The notes: generated by a model not told the origin, from the sequence alone. Positions 1 to 12,279 are shown, counted from the stretch's first letter. The stretch is 64,000 nt of DNA from Chelonoidis abingdonii (GCF_003597395.2 NC_133769.1:178650690-178714689), one strand, 5' to 3'. Program-made: numbers and translations.

Positions 1-1976
1 TTTTATTATTCATATAGTTATGGAAAGTAAATAATACATGAAAGAAATGAGAGGCTTTTTTTTCCACTTTTTTTTAAGTCATCCCTGCCAGGGCCCCACC
101 GAAAATGTTCGAATTGGGCCCCGCACTTCCTAAAGCCGGCCCTGCTCATATGAGTCAATCAGAAGCTGTTCTATAGCTATGTAATAGAATGCAGTTTCCT
201 GAACCATCATAACATCTCAAGAGTAGCTTTTGACTGGTGGTTTGTTTAAAAAAAAATGCAGATACTGTACATAACACAAGTTTTTGTAGAAACACATCAG
301 CCTTTAAAAAATATATTGTTTGGTTGCTTTTTAAAGTGATGCCTTAAGGAAAACTTCTGTAAAGAAATCTTTACCTTTATACAAAACACACACACAGGCT
401 AACTTAAAAAACAAAACAAAAACCAGCTTACGTAAAAAGGCGGACAAGAAATAAGAATGCTGTTTCTCCCCCTGCCTTTTTCTTTCCTAACTTTTAAAAT
501 TCTGTTAAAGTGTTTTAAAAATGCACCAATTTTTAAAGTTTTGCCTAAACAAAAATTGTTGTTGGGAAGGCTTTAGATTTATATAAAACACACACTAACA
601 CCTAAAACACTAGTTTATGTAAAAGAATTAACACTTTTTACCAGAGATAAGGAGGCTATTTCCTCCCACCACACAACCTTTTTTCTTTTTTAATGTTTTT
701 GAAAATCTAAATATTGTTAAAACATGTACAGTTTTAACAGAAAAACTTAACACATTAATCAAAGGGAACATACATGTAGATTTTTTTGTTTACATTTATG
801 TAAACATCATTTGTTTCTAGTCTTTATATCAATTTCTCTTATTCCACCTACTTAAAGTTTTATTGGAAATTAGCACCTATTGACTTTAGCTGTAAGGAGG
901 TCTTTTAATTTAAGTTTTGTATCACTGGTTTTTGCAGGATATCCTTTGTCAAGTGCGAAGACTTTTGGGGTGAATGTAATGTCCCATCACTTACAAAGAA
1001 AAGTTTAAAAAGGCAAAAGCCATGTGGATTGAATAACTGCATGAAGTAGTAAGATTAAGGTTATACCCCCGTCACCCTTGCTTTCTGAAGCTGTTAACTT
1101 CTGCCACAATTTTTTTATTAGGAATAAAGCTACATTAGCATGCTTTTACACTGAATCTAAACATAACACTAAAAAAGCAGCAGTTTGCAACAAAAAGGCA
1201 CCTGTTCTAACTGTGTGAAGATGTAAGATAAAGACTGACCCAACTCACCACTGTTATCTGAAGAAACAGCCCCCTAGATTTTTTTTCTTAACTTGAAAAG
1301 GTTATGCTCTTTTGCTAACACAGTTTAAGCCTGTCAAAGTTTAACATGAAGAAAACAGCACTGATCATTTTTGATTGAGATGTAAAGACCTGTTTTATAG
1401 TAAAATAAAAATGTTTAAGATGCATTACCTTATCTGTTTAAAAATTATAACAAAAGTGGTTTTATTGGGTATACTATAAAATCCTTAACTGAGGGGAATT
1501 TACAATAAAATAGTATTTAAAATGCAGGGGAAATGTTCACATATGTGTTTCAATAAAAAAATTAGCACGAAGGAATGACTAACTGCAGTAACAAGAGGGA
1601 TGAGCATGAGGCCTATTTGAAGCAGCATGTTTTCACACAGCTGTTCTAGCTTTTTAAAAAAAACTGTTAACTTTTGCAGTAAAAGAATTTTTAATCAGAG
1701 AATTAAAATGAATATGCTTTTACAGCCTAAAGAAATGCCAAGTTTACTTATCCATAATCAAACATCTCTGTGACACGTCTTAAAGATTTTAGTCTAAAGC
1801 ACTTGCCTAGAAAGATCAACCCCTGTGAGAATAGTTTACAGGAATGTAAATTGTGAAGAAACAGGTATTTGGGAAATAGCAATATTACCGTTTATAACAT
1901 TTACAATAAAAATAAAATGTATTTAACTTGTTTTTTTATCTCTTTAAATGGATTTAATATATAAAATAATCATTTA
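1..1976. other. AT-rich non-coding stretch
   Basis: I see no open frame or exon here. The DNA is AT-rich with poly-A/T runs. Two loosely similar segments can be seen at about 300-500 and 520-720 (both have a run of AAAACACACA, then a TATGTAAAA-like or TACGTAAAA-like box, then a pyrimidine-rich block), which hints at an old, diverged tandem duplication. A scrap at about 85-150 resembles the GC-rich TIR repeats seen elsewhere in the window. Confidence 0.5.
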
Positions 1977-2187
1977 AAGAGTGGGGCCAATGGGGGCGGC
2001 GAGAAGCGGTAGCCACCACATCCCTCGCCCTGTGCCGCTTCCCACAGCCCCCATTGGCCTGGAGCGGCGAACCGCGGCCAGTGGGATCGGCCGAACCTGC
2101 GGACGCGGCAGGTAAACAAACCAGTCCGGCCCACCAGGGTACTTAACCTAGTGGGCCACGTGCCAAACGTTGCCAATCCCTAATATA
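1977..2187. mobile_element. Partial TIR (hAT-like) element
   Basis: This GC-rich block contains a stretch matching the right half of the foldback element at 25877-26208, including the segment ending in GGCAGGTAAACAAACC. The left terminus of that element is not present, so this is a truncated or related copy. It carries no coding capacity; the short open frame on the minus strand is low-complexity. Confidence 0.55.
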
Positions 2188-2291
2188 GGGGTTAAAAACA
2201 GTTGTCATTACTAATAGCAGCTAGTTTGGTTTGCTATAAAGGCTGTGAATTTAGTGTGCTGCTTTCCTTAGTGATAAGAGAAAGTCCTCCA

Positions 2292-2659
2292 CCCAGGACT
2301 GGCGCTAGGGGTTTTAGCGCCCTAGGTGCACGGCAATTTCGCCACCTCGTGCGCTGGTCCCGCGGCTCCAATGGAGCTGCCGCAGTCGTGGCTGCAGACG
2401 GTTGGCTGCTCCGCGGCTGCGGTGGAGCTGCCGCAGTTGTGCCTGCGGGAGGTCCACCGGAGCCACATGAGCAGCCGACCGTCCGCAGGCATGACTGCGG
2501 CAGCTTCACTGGAGCCACAGACCAGCAGACCCTCCGCAGGCACGACTGCGGTAGGTCCACCGGAGCCGCCTGCCACCCCCTCCGGCAAAATGCCACCCAC
2601 CAATAATCCTGGTGCCGTAGGCGATTGCCTAGGCTGCCTAAATAGAAGCACCAGCCCTG
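2292..2659. mobile_element. GC-rich TIR element
   Basis: The ends are inverted: CAGGACTGGCGCT on the left and AGCACCAGCCCTG on the right. The flanking bases CCTCCACC and CCCCCACC match at 7 of 8 positions, as expected for an 8-bp target-site duplication. The interior is made of repeated CTGCGGNAGGTCCACCGGAGC-like blocks, which produces several overlapping open frames on both strands that I take as artefacts. The same family occurs at 9240-9384 and 35921-36591. Confidence 0.65.
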
Positions 2660-2947
2660 CCCCCACCCCATAACTCCCAACCTCTTTTTTTCCTTTTTTT
2701 TACACTTTGGTTTTCCCTTACTTAAAGTGATAGGGAGAAAAAAGAATGTGGGTTATTCCATGCAGGAATTTACATTTTTCTTTGAGTGCCTACTTATGTT
2801 GATTCCATTCTAGGTGTCTGCGCACCCACGTGCACGGCTGTCGGATATTTCTGCCTTAGTGGTATCTGTAGCGTCAGCTGCGGCGCCCCCTTGAGTGCCA
2901 TGCTCATGCATCGGTATATTAGGCACCACTGACCCTATGCCCTCTCA

Positions 2948-3717
2948 AGGTATGGCTACACTTGGAAATGTGCAGCCCTGGGAGTTACAGCTGTGGTCGT
3001 ACAGCTGTGTAGGAACAGCGCTGCAGTGTGGCCACACTGACAGCTACCAGCGCTGCAGTGTGGCCACATTTGCAGCATTTGCAGCGCTGTTGGGAGTGGT
3101 GCATTGTGGGCAGCTATCCCAGCGTTCAAGTGGCTGCAACGTGCTTTTCAAAAGGGGGGGGTGGGGTGGAGTGTGACAGGGAGCGTCGGGGAGACAGAGA
3201 GAGCGGATTTTTGGAGCAGACACTGTGAGCTCCCTGCCTTGCAAATTCTGGCCATTTCCCCCACCCCTCTCTCAATCACTCTTAAATGTAAAAAGGCTTC
3301 AGACCAGATAAGCAGCTTCTCCTACGGACTCCCTCCCCCCCGCCGTGCTGTTTGTCTCCTCAAGCAAACAGCTGTGAACATTCCAAAGCCTCGGCTCGGC
3401 TCGCTCGCTGGAGCAAAGAGCAGCTGTGTTTGGTAGCTCCGGGGGGAGTACCTTCCGGTTTGTTGTAGACAGGAATTCTGGGATACCTCTTAATACCCTG
3501 GAGGCCAATAACAGCGCTGGTGAGTGTCCACACCTGATGAGCAGTGCTGCATCACCAGCGCTGGATTCGCTACACCCGTAGCAGACCAGGAGTACAGCCA
3601 GCACTGCAGCCAGGGAGTTGCAGCGCTGGCTGAGTTTGTAAGTGTGGACACCGAGTAAGTTGCAGCGCTGTAACCCCCTCACCGGCGCTGCAACTTGCAA
3701 GCGTAGCCAAGCCCTCA
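2948..3717. mobile_element. TIR element, hAT-like, ~770 bp
   Basis: The termini are inverted: AGGTATGGCTACACTTG on the left, and AAGCGTAGCCAAGCCCT on the right, which reads AGGGCTTGGCTACGCTT in reverse complement. The interior is rich in CAGCGCTG motifs. No transposase frame is present, so it is non-autonomous. No clear target-site duplication was found. Confidence 0.6.
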
Positions 3718-4288
3718 GTTCTTCCTTACCACCCATGATGGAGTGCCTTGTCTTGCAGTTTGCAAGTCCATAAATTTCATAAAGTCAAATGTTATTGTCC
3801 TGATTTGTATTATACACTGGGCATGATCTGTGCACTCAGCACTGTTCAGAATATGCTGGAAAATGTAGTCCCTGAGCCAATGCATATAAGGTGTGTAACT
3901 CTGAATGAGATGGGTCAGATATTTAAGTATGAAGTGTGTAGTTATTGACCACATATGTTATCACATGTTCACTGTGATGTTCATATCTGTGAGTGTAGGC
4001 ACCGATGCCAATAGAACTGTTACTTGATTAAGGACCAGAAGATTTGACCCTCCAACTTTCTTTCAAGAGGAAGAGCTGCCCAGAGCTCCTGTGCCTGTTT
4101 ATTTTCCTTTCCTGCTTGAAATGGCCCTGATATACCTCAGAAGTCTCAATTTTTTCCCAACTTTAAAACGTGGAATTTTCTTGGTATTTGATTTAATATA
4201 GTCTCCTGTGGAAACTGCAACTCAGTCACTGTAATGTTGTGTTTAAGAGCCTTCTGGAAAGTAACTAGCCTTTAAACAGAAGTGAAAG
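3718..4288. other. No gene seen
   Basis: Unremarkable non-coding sequence between two TIR elements. Short open frames here have no recognisable domain. Confidence 0.4.
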
Positions 4289-4602
4289 CAGTGTTGCCAG
4301 CTCGCATGATTTTGTCATGAGTCTCATGATAATTATTGTTTTCCTTAAAGCCTCAACTCCTGGAGTCTAGTGAAGATGTGATGATTTCAGCCTTCCTTCT
4401 TAGAGAAAAAGTATGTTCCTAGCCATTGTGGCTGTGGAGAAAGCTTCAAAATGTGACCCTGGTGCACCTTAAAAGCTCAAAAAGCAGAATGTAAATAAAA
4501 AAGCCCACCAAATATATTATTTTTAAATAATTATTTTAAAGCCAATCTTGTGGTTTTTGGTGAGCCTGATTCTTGATTTTTGAACATTTGGGGTTGGCAA
4601 TA
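4289..4602. mobile_element. TIR element beginning GTGTTGCCA
   Basis: The left end GTGTTGCCAGCTCGCATGA and the right end TTGGGGTTGGCAATATTA are imperfectly inverted (TGTTGCCA versus TGGCAATA). The interior includes TCATGAGTCTCATGATAA and a run of AATAATTATTTTAAA. This arrangement fits a common short non-autonomous DNA transposon of reptiles. The boundaries are approximate. Confidence 0.5.
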
Positions 4603-4879
4603 TTATGGAAGTGACTTGAAAGCATCGGTTTCACTCCTGTTTAAAATCATTTTCTAGTCTGTTATTTGTAGTGGGGTAACACCCCTAGAGCCCCAGGCAA
4701 GTGCAGTATAAACTCACAGTGCCTTGCCCTAATAGGATGTTTCCAAAAGTTAAATGATTAATTCCAAGCTTGATGAACTGTAAAAAAGTGATAGAAAGTA
4801 ATCTAGGTTTTTCTACAATGGTTTCAATTGTGGTATTCAAGAGTTAGTAACAAAGTAAGATTATGCATTCATTTTTTAA

Positions 4880-5106
4880 ACCTAACAAGGCTTGTTCTCA
4901 AGGGAACCAAGCAAAAAAGGAGAAGAAACAAGTTGCCTTGCAAGGACTCTTGTTTGCAGCCACAACTCTTGATACAGAAATGAATAAAGCATTCAAGGAA
5001 CTAAGAGAACTAAGATAAGAAAAAGTTAATCTAACAGCAGAAGCTGATACACTGAGCGCCACTATTCTGACTCAAACACTCCAGATTGTTGAGTCACAGG
5101 AGGAAC
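4880..5106 (+). pseudogene. ERV gag-like fragment, 5' part
   Basis: A lysine- and glutamate-rich frame with helical, coiled-coil-like character runs through this segment with an internal stop. It reads on from the far side of the CR1 insertion (from 5805), where the same kind of lysine/glutamate-rich text resumes. I assign it to gag only because it lies upstream of the protease- and RT-like parts of the same element. No matrix or capsid motif can be named. Confidence 0.4.
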
Positions 5107-5804
5107 TAAAAGAAATGGATCTAGGAGTTATAGAGGACCACAAGCTAAATATGAGTCAACAGTGTGATGCTGTTGCAAAAAAAGCAAATGTGATTCTGGG
5201 ATGCATTAACAGGTGTGTTGTGAGCAAGACACGAGAAGTCATGCTTCTGCTGTCCTCTGCACTGGTTAGGCCTCAACTGGAGTATTGTGTCCAGTTCTGG
5301 GCATCGCATTTCAAGAAAGATGTGGAGAAACTGGAGAGGGTCCAGAGAAGAGCAACAAGAATGATTAAAGGTCTTGAGAACATGACCTACGAAGGAAGCT
5401 GAAAGAATTGGGTTTGCTTAGTTTGGAAAAGAGAAGACTGAGAGGGGAATGATAGCAGTTTTCAGGCATCTAAAAGGGTGCTATAAGAGGAGGAGGGAGA
5501 AACTTGTTCACCTTAGCATCTAAGGATAGAACAAGAAACATGGGCTTAAACTGCAGCAAGGGAGGTTTAGGTTGGACATTAGAAAAGTTCCTAACTGTCA
5601 CAGGGTGGTTAAACACTGGAATAAATTGCCTAGGAAGGTTGTGGAATCTCCATCTCTGGAGATATTTAAGAGTAGGTTAGATAAATGTCTATCAAGGATG
5701 GTCTAGACAGTATTTGGTCCTGCCATGAGGGCAGGGGACTGGACTCGATGATCTCTCGAGGTCCCTTCCAGTCCTAGAATCTATGAATCTATGAAATAAA
5801 AGAA
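5107..5804 (+). mobile_element. CR1 LINE 3' fragment
   Basis: The 5115-5402 frame encodes the C-terminal part of a CR1 reverse transcriptase; [13 protein letters not shown] and [12 protein letters not shown] are typical of the family. It ends with the usual CR1 3' region (GATCTCTCGAGGTCCCTTCCAGTCC area) and a short ATCTATGA tail repeated twice, near 5796. The insertion sits inside gag-like sequence. The bases TAAAAGAA occur on both sides (5107-5114 and 5797-5804), a possible target-site duplication, although CR1 often lacks one. The element is 5'-truncated and dead. Confidence 0.9.
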
Positions 5805-6018
5805 GAGCAAAAGAATCTAACAGTAGAATTTGAAGAATGGAAACAAAAAGAAGCTGCAATGAAATTAATCATCTCAGATGCAAAAAAGGAGAAAATTAAA
5901 TCATGAAGCATGCAGAAGGAAGATTCTTGCACCAAAGGAAGAATTGAAAGCCAATAAAGGAGTTATAGCAGCAATAAAACCCCTAAGTGGTGAAGAGGTG
6001 GAATCTGATGAAGATATA
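5805..6018 (+). pseudogene. ERV gag-like fragment, middle part
   Basis: This continues the lysine/glutamate-rich frame interrupted by the CR1 at 5115, and includes the open frame from 5878. It is cut again at 6019 by an hAT-like insertion. No domain is named with confidence. Confidence 0.4.
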
Positions 6019-6564
6019 GGTCCTCCTCAGGCCTGCCAATGGTGGGGAGGCCCAGGCCCCTGAGCAGTTGCCCCCTTTGTGAAGTAAAAGGGCCCGGGGA
6101 CCCCCGGCCACCGCTGCCATGGTGGTGGCCCTGGGCCCTTTAAAATCATCCAGGCAGGCCACAGAGCTCCTAGGCATGTGTAGGGTGGTACCAGCAGTGG
6201 CCAAGGCAGCCATATGGGCATATGGAAGCCCTGGCCATGCCAGATGAGCACACCCAGCAGCTCACTGGGCATCAACCAGCACAGCACCACCCAAATGTCA
6301 GGCGGGCCTTTCTAGGGGGCCCATTGACTGTTCTGCCATGGGAAGAGCTGTCCCTAGGGTACGGCGAATTGGGGCAACCATTCTGGGCTGCATGCTTTTG
6401 GGGGACCCACAGGCTGGTGCAATTGGCTAGCGCAGTTGGTCCTGGAGGTGACAGGTCGGTCCCAGAAGTGACAGATTCATCACTTCCACCCTGGGCTCTG
6501 CACCACCAAAGGGACAGCCCTGGCCCTAGGGCCTGGAATTGCTGTCAGCGGGCCTGGTCCTCCT
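6019..6564. mobile_element. hAT-like TIR element inside gag
   Basis: The element (about 6027-6555) begins CAGGCCTGCC and ends GCGGGCCT, imperfect inverted ends. It is flanked by GGTCCTCC(T) at 6019 and again at 6556, a perfect 8-9 bp target-site duplication. The gag-like sequence resumes immediately afterwards. The GC-rich interior has no transposase. Confidence 0.75.
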
Positions 6565-7500
6565 TGTTATGAGGATCCCAAGGAGTCCATTCTGGAATTT
6601 TATAACTAACCATGGGAAGAGCTGGAAGAATATCAAAGACCACCTTCTGTAGCTCCAATTATTACCTCCACAGTAACCAAAACTACTGCACAAGGAAACA
6701 GGAGTACAGGAGAGAGGATAGAGAAAAGACCCAATACCCCTGAGCAAATTAAAGCTCTAGGACAATCCATGGGTCCTTTGAACAGGAACACAGTGATTGG
6801 ATGGCTAGCGAAGATAACGGGGATACCTGGATTAATAGGAGGTGATCTCTCTGCGTTAATAAAAGAATGCATAAATTCAGGGGAATATGCTGGACTTCCT
6901 TATGACATCCGGGGAGGAGAACGTGATACTGATGAGAAATTTTGAAGTTTTTCTTTCCTGGAGAATATCCAGTGGTATGGTTTCATCAGGAGAAGGAAAG
7001 ACCTGAACTGTATAGAAGTATAGAAACTATAAATAAATTATTGTACAAACATGCGGGAATCATCCCATTGGGATATCAGTTGATATATGATTCCTTACAG
7101 TTTAAAAGCATTAATACTAGGCTTTGATCCAATGATGAGAATGGCGATGGTCTCTGACAATCCTGTGCAAACCCCTCCACACATCACAGAAGATAAAGTA
7201 AAAAACAACCTTATGAAATACAAAGAGAGACAATACCACCTCCAAAGTCATTCCAGAAAGGAAAACATAAGAAAGTATCAGTAATAACTTTCTCTAATAA
7301 TGGTTATAGAAGATGAAAAAATCAGCAGAACCAGCAAAATAGAGAAGGTTGGAAGCAAGAAGAAAATAGGAATAGAAGGCTTGTTCCTTATGAACAAAAA
7401 AGAGGTGATCCAGGAAGAAACTGGCTTTGGAAAGAATTTTTACAGTATGAACCTAAAGAGCTTCCCACAGACGACATGCTTTGATGACTAGCAAATCATA
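6565..7500 (+). pseudogene. ERV gag-like remnant, 3' part
   Basis: Several frames share this stretch, which is broken by stops and frameshifts. One runs through a proline/threonine-rich linker and then a segment containing IKALGQSMGPLN, followed by a glycine-rich patch. Another (6942-7127) and lysine-rich pieces (7087-7491) follow. Its position directly upstream of the protease-like frame supports a capsid/nucleocapsid origin. I see no CCHC zinc knuckle. It is clearly non-functional. Confidence 0.5.
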
Positions 7501-7556
7501 AAAGGAGCATGCCCATGGCTACATTCCACTCTCCAAATCAAGCATAGGGAGGCCGA

Positions 7557-7853
7557 GTGTCCCATATCTCCCCAATATTGGCAAAAGAAGATCATGCTAA
7601 TTTATTGACACATTTACAAATGAATGACTGGGAGACACCCACTGTATATGTGAAGTTTACTAGGGGAGCGTTGGGACAAAATATGTTAATAGACACAGAT
7701 GCCACATTTTCTTTAGTTAGCACAAATAATAAAAATTTATTTGGACCTCCTGTAATAGTCAGAAAGCTGCAGAGATTTAATGAAGCAATGAGTAAAGTAC
7801 CATTTAGTGCTCAAATTCATTTTCAATTTGGGGAGAAAACGATAAAGAAGTAG
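7557..7853 (+). pseudogene. ERV aspartic protease-like remnant
   Basis: The frame contains the retroviral protease signature region around NMLIDTDATFSLVS. The active-site triplet that should read D-T-G is D-T-D here, so the glycine is lost. It ends at a stop just before the RT-linked frame, and the usual downstream flap and GRD-type motif are not clearly present. It lies between the gag-like and RT-like parts, as expected for a retrovirus. Confidence 0.7.
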
Positions 7854-7872
7854 CTTGGTTTGATGAATTTAG

Positions 7873-9058
7873 ATGGGTATTGATGTATTAGGTAAGCTTG
7901 AGGTGACAGTGGATTTGGTAAGTAAGGTATTATGGGAAATACCTTCTAATAAGATCAGAACAGAAGATCAGCCAATTGTTATTGAGGCAGGGTATAAATT
8001 GGCTACTATCAAGGCTGTTGAACAGATAAAATGGCCTAATTGGCCAGCAGAAGTTTTGGAGATAGCTCAAAAATATAAGGAAGTTTGGACAACCCATAAG
8101 ACAGAATGTGGAAAAATAGAAGCAGAAGTCTTTGTTACTAGACCAGATCCCCCACCTCAAAGACAGTATAAGTACCCTGAGGAAGCAGAACCCAGTTTAA
8201 TGAGAATTATTCAAGGGCTTTTGGATCAAGGAGTAATAGTAAAGCAACAAAGCGTGAATAATGCAGCTATCTGGCCAGTTTTAAAGGCAGATGGTAAGAC
8301 TTGGAGATTTACCATTGATCTTAGGCCATTGAATAAGGTAAATCCAGTGATTGCTTCAGTGGTAGAAAAGTATTGTGAAGTGATTGCTCTGTTATAGGAG
8401 GAGCATGATGGTTCACTGGGCTAGATTTAGCCAATGTATTCTTTGCAATCCCTTTACACCCAGCCTCCTGGTACAAGTTTGCCTTTACCTTCCGGTAAAG
8501 ACAGTTCAGTTTCTGTCAAACCCCACAAGGTTTCCATAACAGCCCTGGTATCTGCCATACGTACGTGAACAAAATGTGGGATAACTTGCCTAATAATGAT
8601 AACATCATATCGTATGTAGATGGTATCCTTTTAAGCACAAAAACTAAGGAAGAAAATTTAGGAATATTAGATTTGGTACTGCAGAAAATAAAGGAAACAG
8701 GGTTTAAGGTTAGTTCAGAAAAAGCCCAAATAGGCCAACAGCAAGTAAACTACTTACGAGTAACGTTAGGACAAGAGGGATGATCACCAGATAAACAAAG
8801 GGTAGAATTATTGCAAAAATTACCAGCCCTGCAGATATATCTACTTTAAGGTCATTTTTGGGTATGACAAATTTCTCAAGAGAACATATAGAGAATTATA
8901 CAGAGAAAGCCAGCCCACTGTATACATGATTAAAAAAGGGTAATAACTGGGAATGGGGATTAGAACAGCAGGTAGCTTTTGCACAGTTTAAAAAAGCATT
9001 AGCGCAAGGTCCAGCTTTAACACACCCAAAGTAGGACAACCTTTTGTGCCCCAATTGG
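7873..9058 (+). pseudogene. ERV reverse transcriptase remnant
   Basis: The first open piece (7873-8397) carries the RT N-terminal region with WRFTIDLRPLNK. After an in-frame stop at 8395, the next piece contains the A motif LDLANVFFAIPL and the B motif QTPQGFHNSP, with another stop between them. The C motif, normally Y-V-D-D, is YVDG at about 8614-8628. The remainder (to about 9058) is broken by further stops. The motif style fits a class I (gamma/epsilon-like) endogenous retrovirus better than alpha or beta types, but I cannot place it exactly. RNase H is missing here and reappears at 14640. Confidence 0.8.
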
Positions 9059-9231
9059 CTACTACCAGCATAGTTCCCTGTAAGGTGCGCGCCTGCGCAT
9101 GAAGCAATGAAGGACTGCTCACCTAATTACTGGAGCCGCGCAGTGTGGCTCCAGTAATCAGGTGCCTGCTTCTGAGTCATGACCCTGCAGACAGAGAACG
9201 TGGAGAAGGTGAGCTGGTGGGCTTGGTGGGG
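9059..9231. mobile_element. Fragment of a TIR element
   Basis: The start TTCCCTGTAAGGTGCGCGCC and the following CACCTAATTACTGGAGCCGCGCAG resemble part of the element at 10637-11136 (CCTCTAAGGTGAGTGCC and CACCTAATCAGTGGAGCTGCGCAG). It interrupts the retroviral pol. Confidence 0.5.
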
Positions 9232-9392
9232 GAAATAAGCAGGGCCGGTGCTTCCATTTAGGTGACCTAGGTGGTCGTCTAGGGCCAGGATTTGAGGGGG
9301 CGGGACCTGCCGCTGAAGTGCCCCGAAGACCGGGAGCATGGAAGGACCCCCCCTACGGCGCCAAAAACCCTAGCACCGCTCCTGGAAATAAG
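9232..9392. mobile_element. 145-bp TIR element with perfect 8-bp TSD
   Basis: The element at 9240-9384 has inverted ends CAGGGCCGGTGCT and AGCACCGCTCCTG and is flanked by GAAATAAG on both sides (9232-9239 and 9385-9392). This is the hAT-type duplication length. It has the same terminal sequence as the elements at 2292-2659 and 35921-36591. Confidence 0.8.
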
Positions 9393-9872
9393 GGGTGGGT
9401 GCGGGTGAGTGGAGGGACTAGGGAATGGGTGGGGATCAGGGGAGTGAGGTGGAGAGGTGGGAAGCGGGGAGAGGTGAATCAGAGAGAAGTCTGACTCTCT
9501 CCCAGGCAGTCCCAGCTGGGCTGTGGACTGTGGGTGGCAGCAGGGAGAGATGGGACGGAGTCTTTCTCCGAGGCAGCCCCAAGCTGGACTGCGGCGTACA
9601 AGCAGCAGCGATGGGACAGAGTGCCTCTCCTAGGCAGCCAGGATAGACAGGAAATAGTCCCTCTTCAAGGAAGCCCCAAGCTGGGCTGCAGTGTGCAAGC
9701 TGCAGCCCAGAAAGGTGGGACAAGAGAGTCCCAGGCAGCCCCTGCTGGGCTGCAAACTTTGCAGCGGGCAGGCAGTGGTTGGGAGAGACTGGATAAGGGA
9801 GTCCCAGCTGAGCTGTGAGCAGCCGCTGGGAGAGACAGACAACCCCCACAATACCAGTAAGAAAGATTTAAC
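9393..9872. other. GC-rich non-coding stretch
   Basis: Rich in CAGGCAGCCCCAAGCTGGGCTGC-like blocks repeated about four times between 9500 and 9810, which creates overlapping open frames on both strands. I take it as part of a low-complexity repeat, not a gene. Confidence 0.5.
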
Positions 9873-10161
9873 TTAGGGTATGTCTACACTGCCCACATTA
9901 CAGCGTGGCCGCGGCAGTGCTGTGACCTGGGCAGTGTAGCCACGCTTTGTTGCCAGGTGAGAGCTCTCCCGGTGATAAAAAATAACCACCCTGAACAAAC
10001 GGTGGGAGCTTTATTGCCGGTAGCGTGGCTCCCGGCGATAAAGCACTGTCCATACTGGCATTTTTCAGCACTAAAACTTTTGTCGCTCAGGGGGGTGTTT
10101 TTTCACACCCCTGAACCACTAAAGTTTTAGCACTGAAAGTGGCAGCGTAGACACAGCCTAA
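9873..10161. mobile_element. TIR element, TAGGGTATGTCTACACT family
   Basis: It begins TTAGGGTATGTCTACACTG and ends GCGTAGACACAGCCTAA, which are imperfectly inverted. The flanking 8-mers are similar but not identical. The interior is a palindromic arrangement around CACTAAAACTTTTG and its inverse (about 10069 and 10120). It is a non-autonomous hAT-like element of about 290 bp. Confidence 0.7.
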
Positions 10162-10628
10162 ATGTTACTTTTTGAATGTCATATTTGTTTGTCACTATGT
10201 TGAAGATTACCCCACGTGTGCGATTTACATATATATGCATTTTGTAGGATTTTACCTCTTTCTGCCAATCATCAAGTGTATTTTAGCTTCATTTTCATTA
10301 TTCTACCACTGATTGTACCAGAATTTTGTATAGAAGTCAAGTGAAGCCAACTGAATAGAAAAAGTAGAAACAGGATTTGAGATGTGCTTTATATACAACT
10401 GCTATTATTTTTCAAAAAAGGAGATTCCCTTAGATAAGTAGTGCTGGCTGGAGAATAAGTAATTGTTTTTTTAAAAAGAATCCAAATAAATCATCTCTCC
10501 AAACTGTAATTAAAAATCACATTTAGTAACTATTTCTATAATCACAAAAGTGACAATATATTATTTATGCCTAGCTTTTGCATTAGATGGCATTTCAGAA
10601 TTGCTTAACTGGTATATAGGTTAATTAC

Positions 10629-11144
10629 TCTAGTTCAGAGGTTCTAAAACTGTGGTCTGCGAGCTCTATTCAGGTGGTCCGCAGATAGATCCCTCTAAGG
10701 TGAGTGCCTGGGTGACCGTTCACGAGAGAATGAAGGGCCACCCACCTAATCAGTGGAGCTGCGCAGGTGTGGCTGCTGTGGTGGGGGAGATAACCCCCTC
10801 CTTCCTAGCCCCAGCTCGATGGTTGCTGTGGCAGGGGAGACTCCCCTCCTTCCCAGCCCCACCTTGGAGGCTGTCACAGCGGGGGAGAGAGGACACATCT
10901 ATAGCATTAGAAAGGTAAGACTACTAAAATTAAAATATGAGTTGTGTGCTTTTATTTGTAGAACAAAAATCATTAATTATTATTAAGTTTATTTTTTATA
11001 TAATGCTTTTATTCAAAGCACTTTACAATAGCTAGCTAATGGTACAAACAAGATTTGGAAAGATCATTAAGTGGTCTGCCGAGACCCTCAGCAATTTTCA
11101 GGTAGTCTGCGAAAAAAACGTTTTGAGAACCACTGATCTAGTTC
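10629..11144. mobile_element. 500-bp hAT-like element with perfect TSD
   Basis: TCTAGTTC lies at 10629-10636 and again at 11137-11144. The element between (10637-11136) starts AGAGGTTCTAAAACTG and ends TTTGAGAACCACTGA, imperfect inverted ends of the CAGTGGTTCTCAAA type common to hAT-derived repeats. No transposase frame is present. Confidence 0.8.
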
Positions 11145-12279
11145 CTACAATTAATGCTGCTTAAAATGTTTGGATTTAGTTTTGTCTGAGAACATGTATT
11201 ATACCTTTAAAGTTTGATTTGCAGTATCATTCTTGTATTTTGTAACCTGTCACGTCCCAGCCCAGCTCTGGGGCTGGGGTTGCCAGGAGAGATGCCTCCA
11301 GACGAATGATTTCCATTAAGTTTCAGAATTTGTTTAGGGAGAGGTACTGAAAACTATTAAGGCCAGATGTTTGCTATCTGGTATAGTTCTGCTGTTCAGA
11401 GTACTCCCATTGACTCATAAATAGAAACTAGCAAGCACTTGGTGCTAGGTGTTTTGTAGATTGAAGACTTTATTTGCAAGTTTTTTGAAGCAGGGGTCTG
11501 TCTGCAAACTCCAAAGCCATGTGTTAATGTGCTCCATTTACTTAAGGCCTGCACTTGTAAAAACTTAATGAGCCTACTCTCTCTGAGTTTCTGAGTTGGT
11601 GAAACACACAAATTACAATATGAAACCGGAAGAACTTTGCCTTGTTCTACAGGGCTGAAAGGGCTTTGTTGCACTTTCAAGAAACACTCACTTAAAATAC
11701 ACATAACAACCACCAGCCACTTGATGTTTTACTTCCCTTTGTATTTTCAGTGTTGTCAGTTTTGTTTGCTGTCTGTGTCACTTTATTACTTACTTTTACT
11801 GTTCTGTGTGTGAAGTATTAATCAAATTAAGTGTTGCCATCCCATAGAAACTGTATAAGCCTGAGTGAATGCCTTTTACTCCCTTTTCCAGTGTCAGAAA
11901 ATATTGTATTAATATTTGCAAGGAGAGCATGACTATTTCTAGTTGACTCAGATTTGTTTAGCATCTTAAAGCTGAGCTATGTGTGCAGATAATATGCATG
12001 CAAGAGGTAAAGTTTTGTGGACTGCAAAAGTCTGTAGCATGCTAGTGTTTTGGCAGATGTTTTAATTTTTGAGAGCAGCTTTCCCTAAAGATTTAGTCGT
12101 CCATGGGAATAGGTTATTAAATTGGGCCTCTGGTGCATATTTTTTATGCTTTCACTTAATGGCCATATCTTTGTTTTATTTATGTAGCTGTTTTCAGTAT
12201 GTCACATTTTGGCGTGTTTACTAGCTTGAGTTGTTAGAATGGATGATAAAATGCATGTACTCCACTCCAAGGGATACTG
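11145..12279. other. No gene seen
   Basis: Mixed non-coding sequence. One minus-strand open frame (11396-11713) has no recognisable domain and I do not support it. Confidence 0.4.

Noticed and set aside
2202..2680. Several 114-148-residue frames on both strands
   Set aside because: They fall inside a GC-rich TIR element with internal repeats; the same repeat text appears elsewhere.
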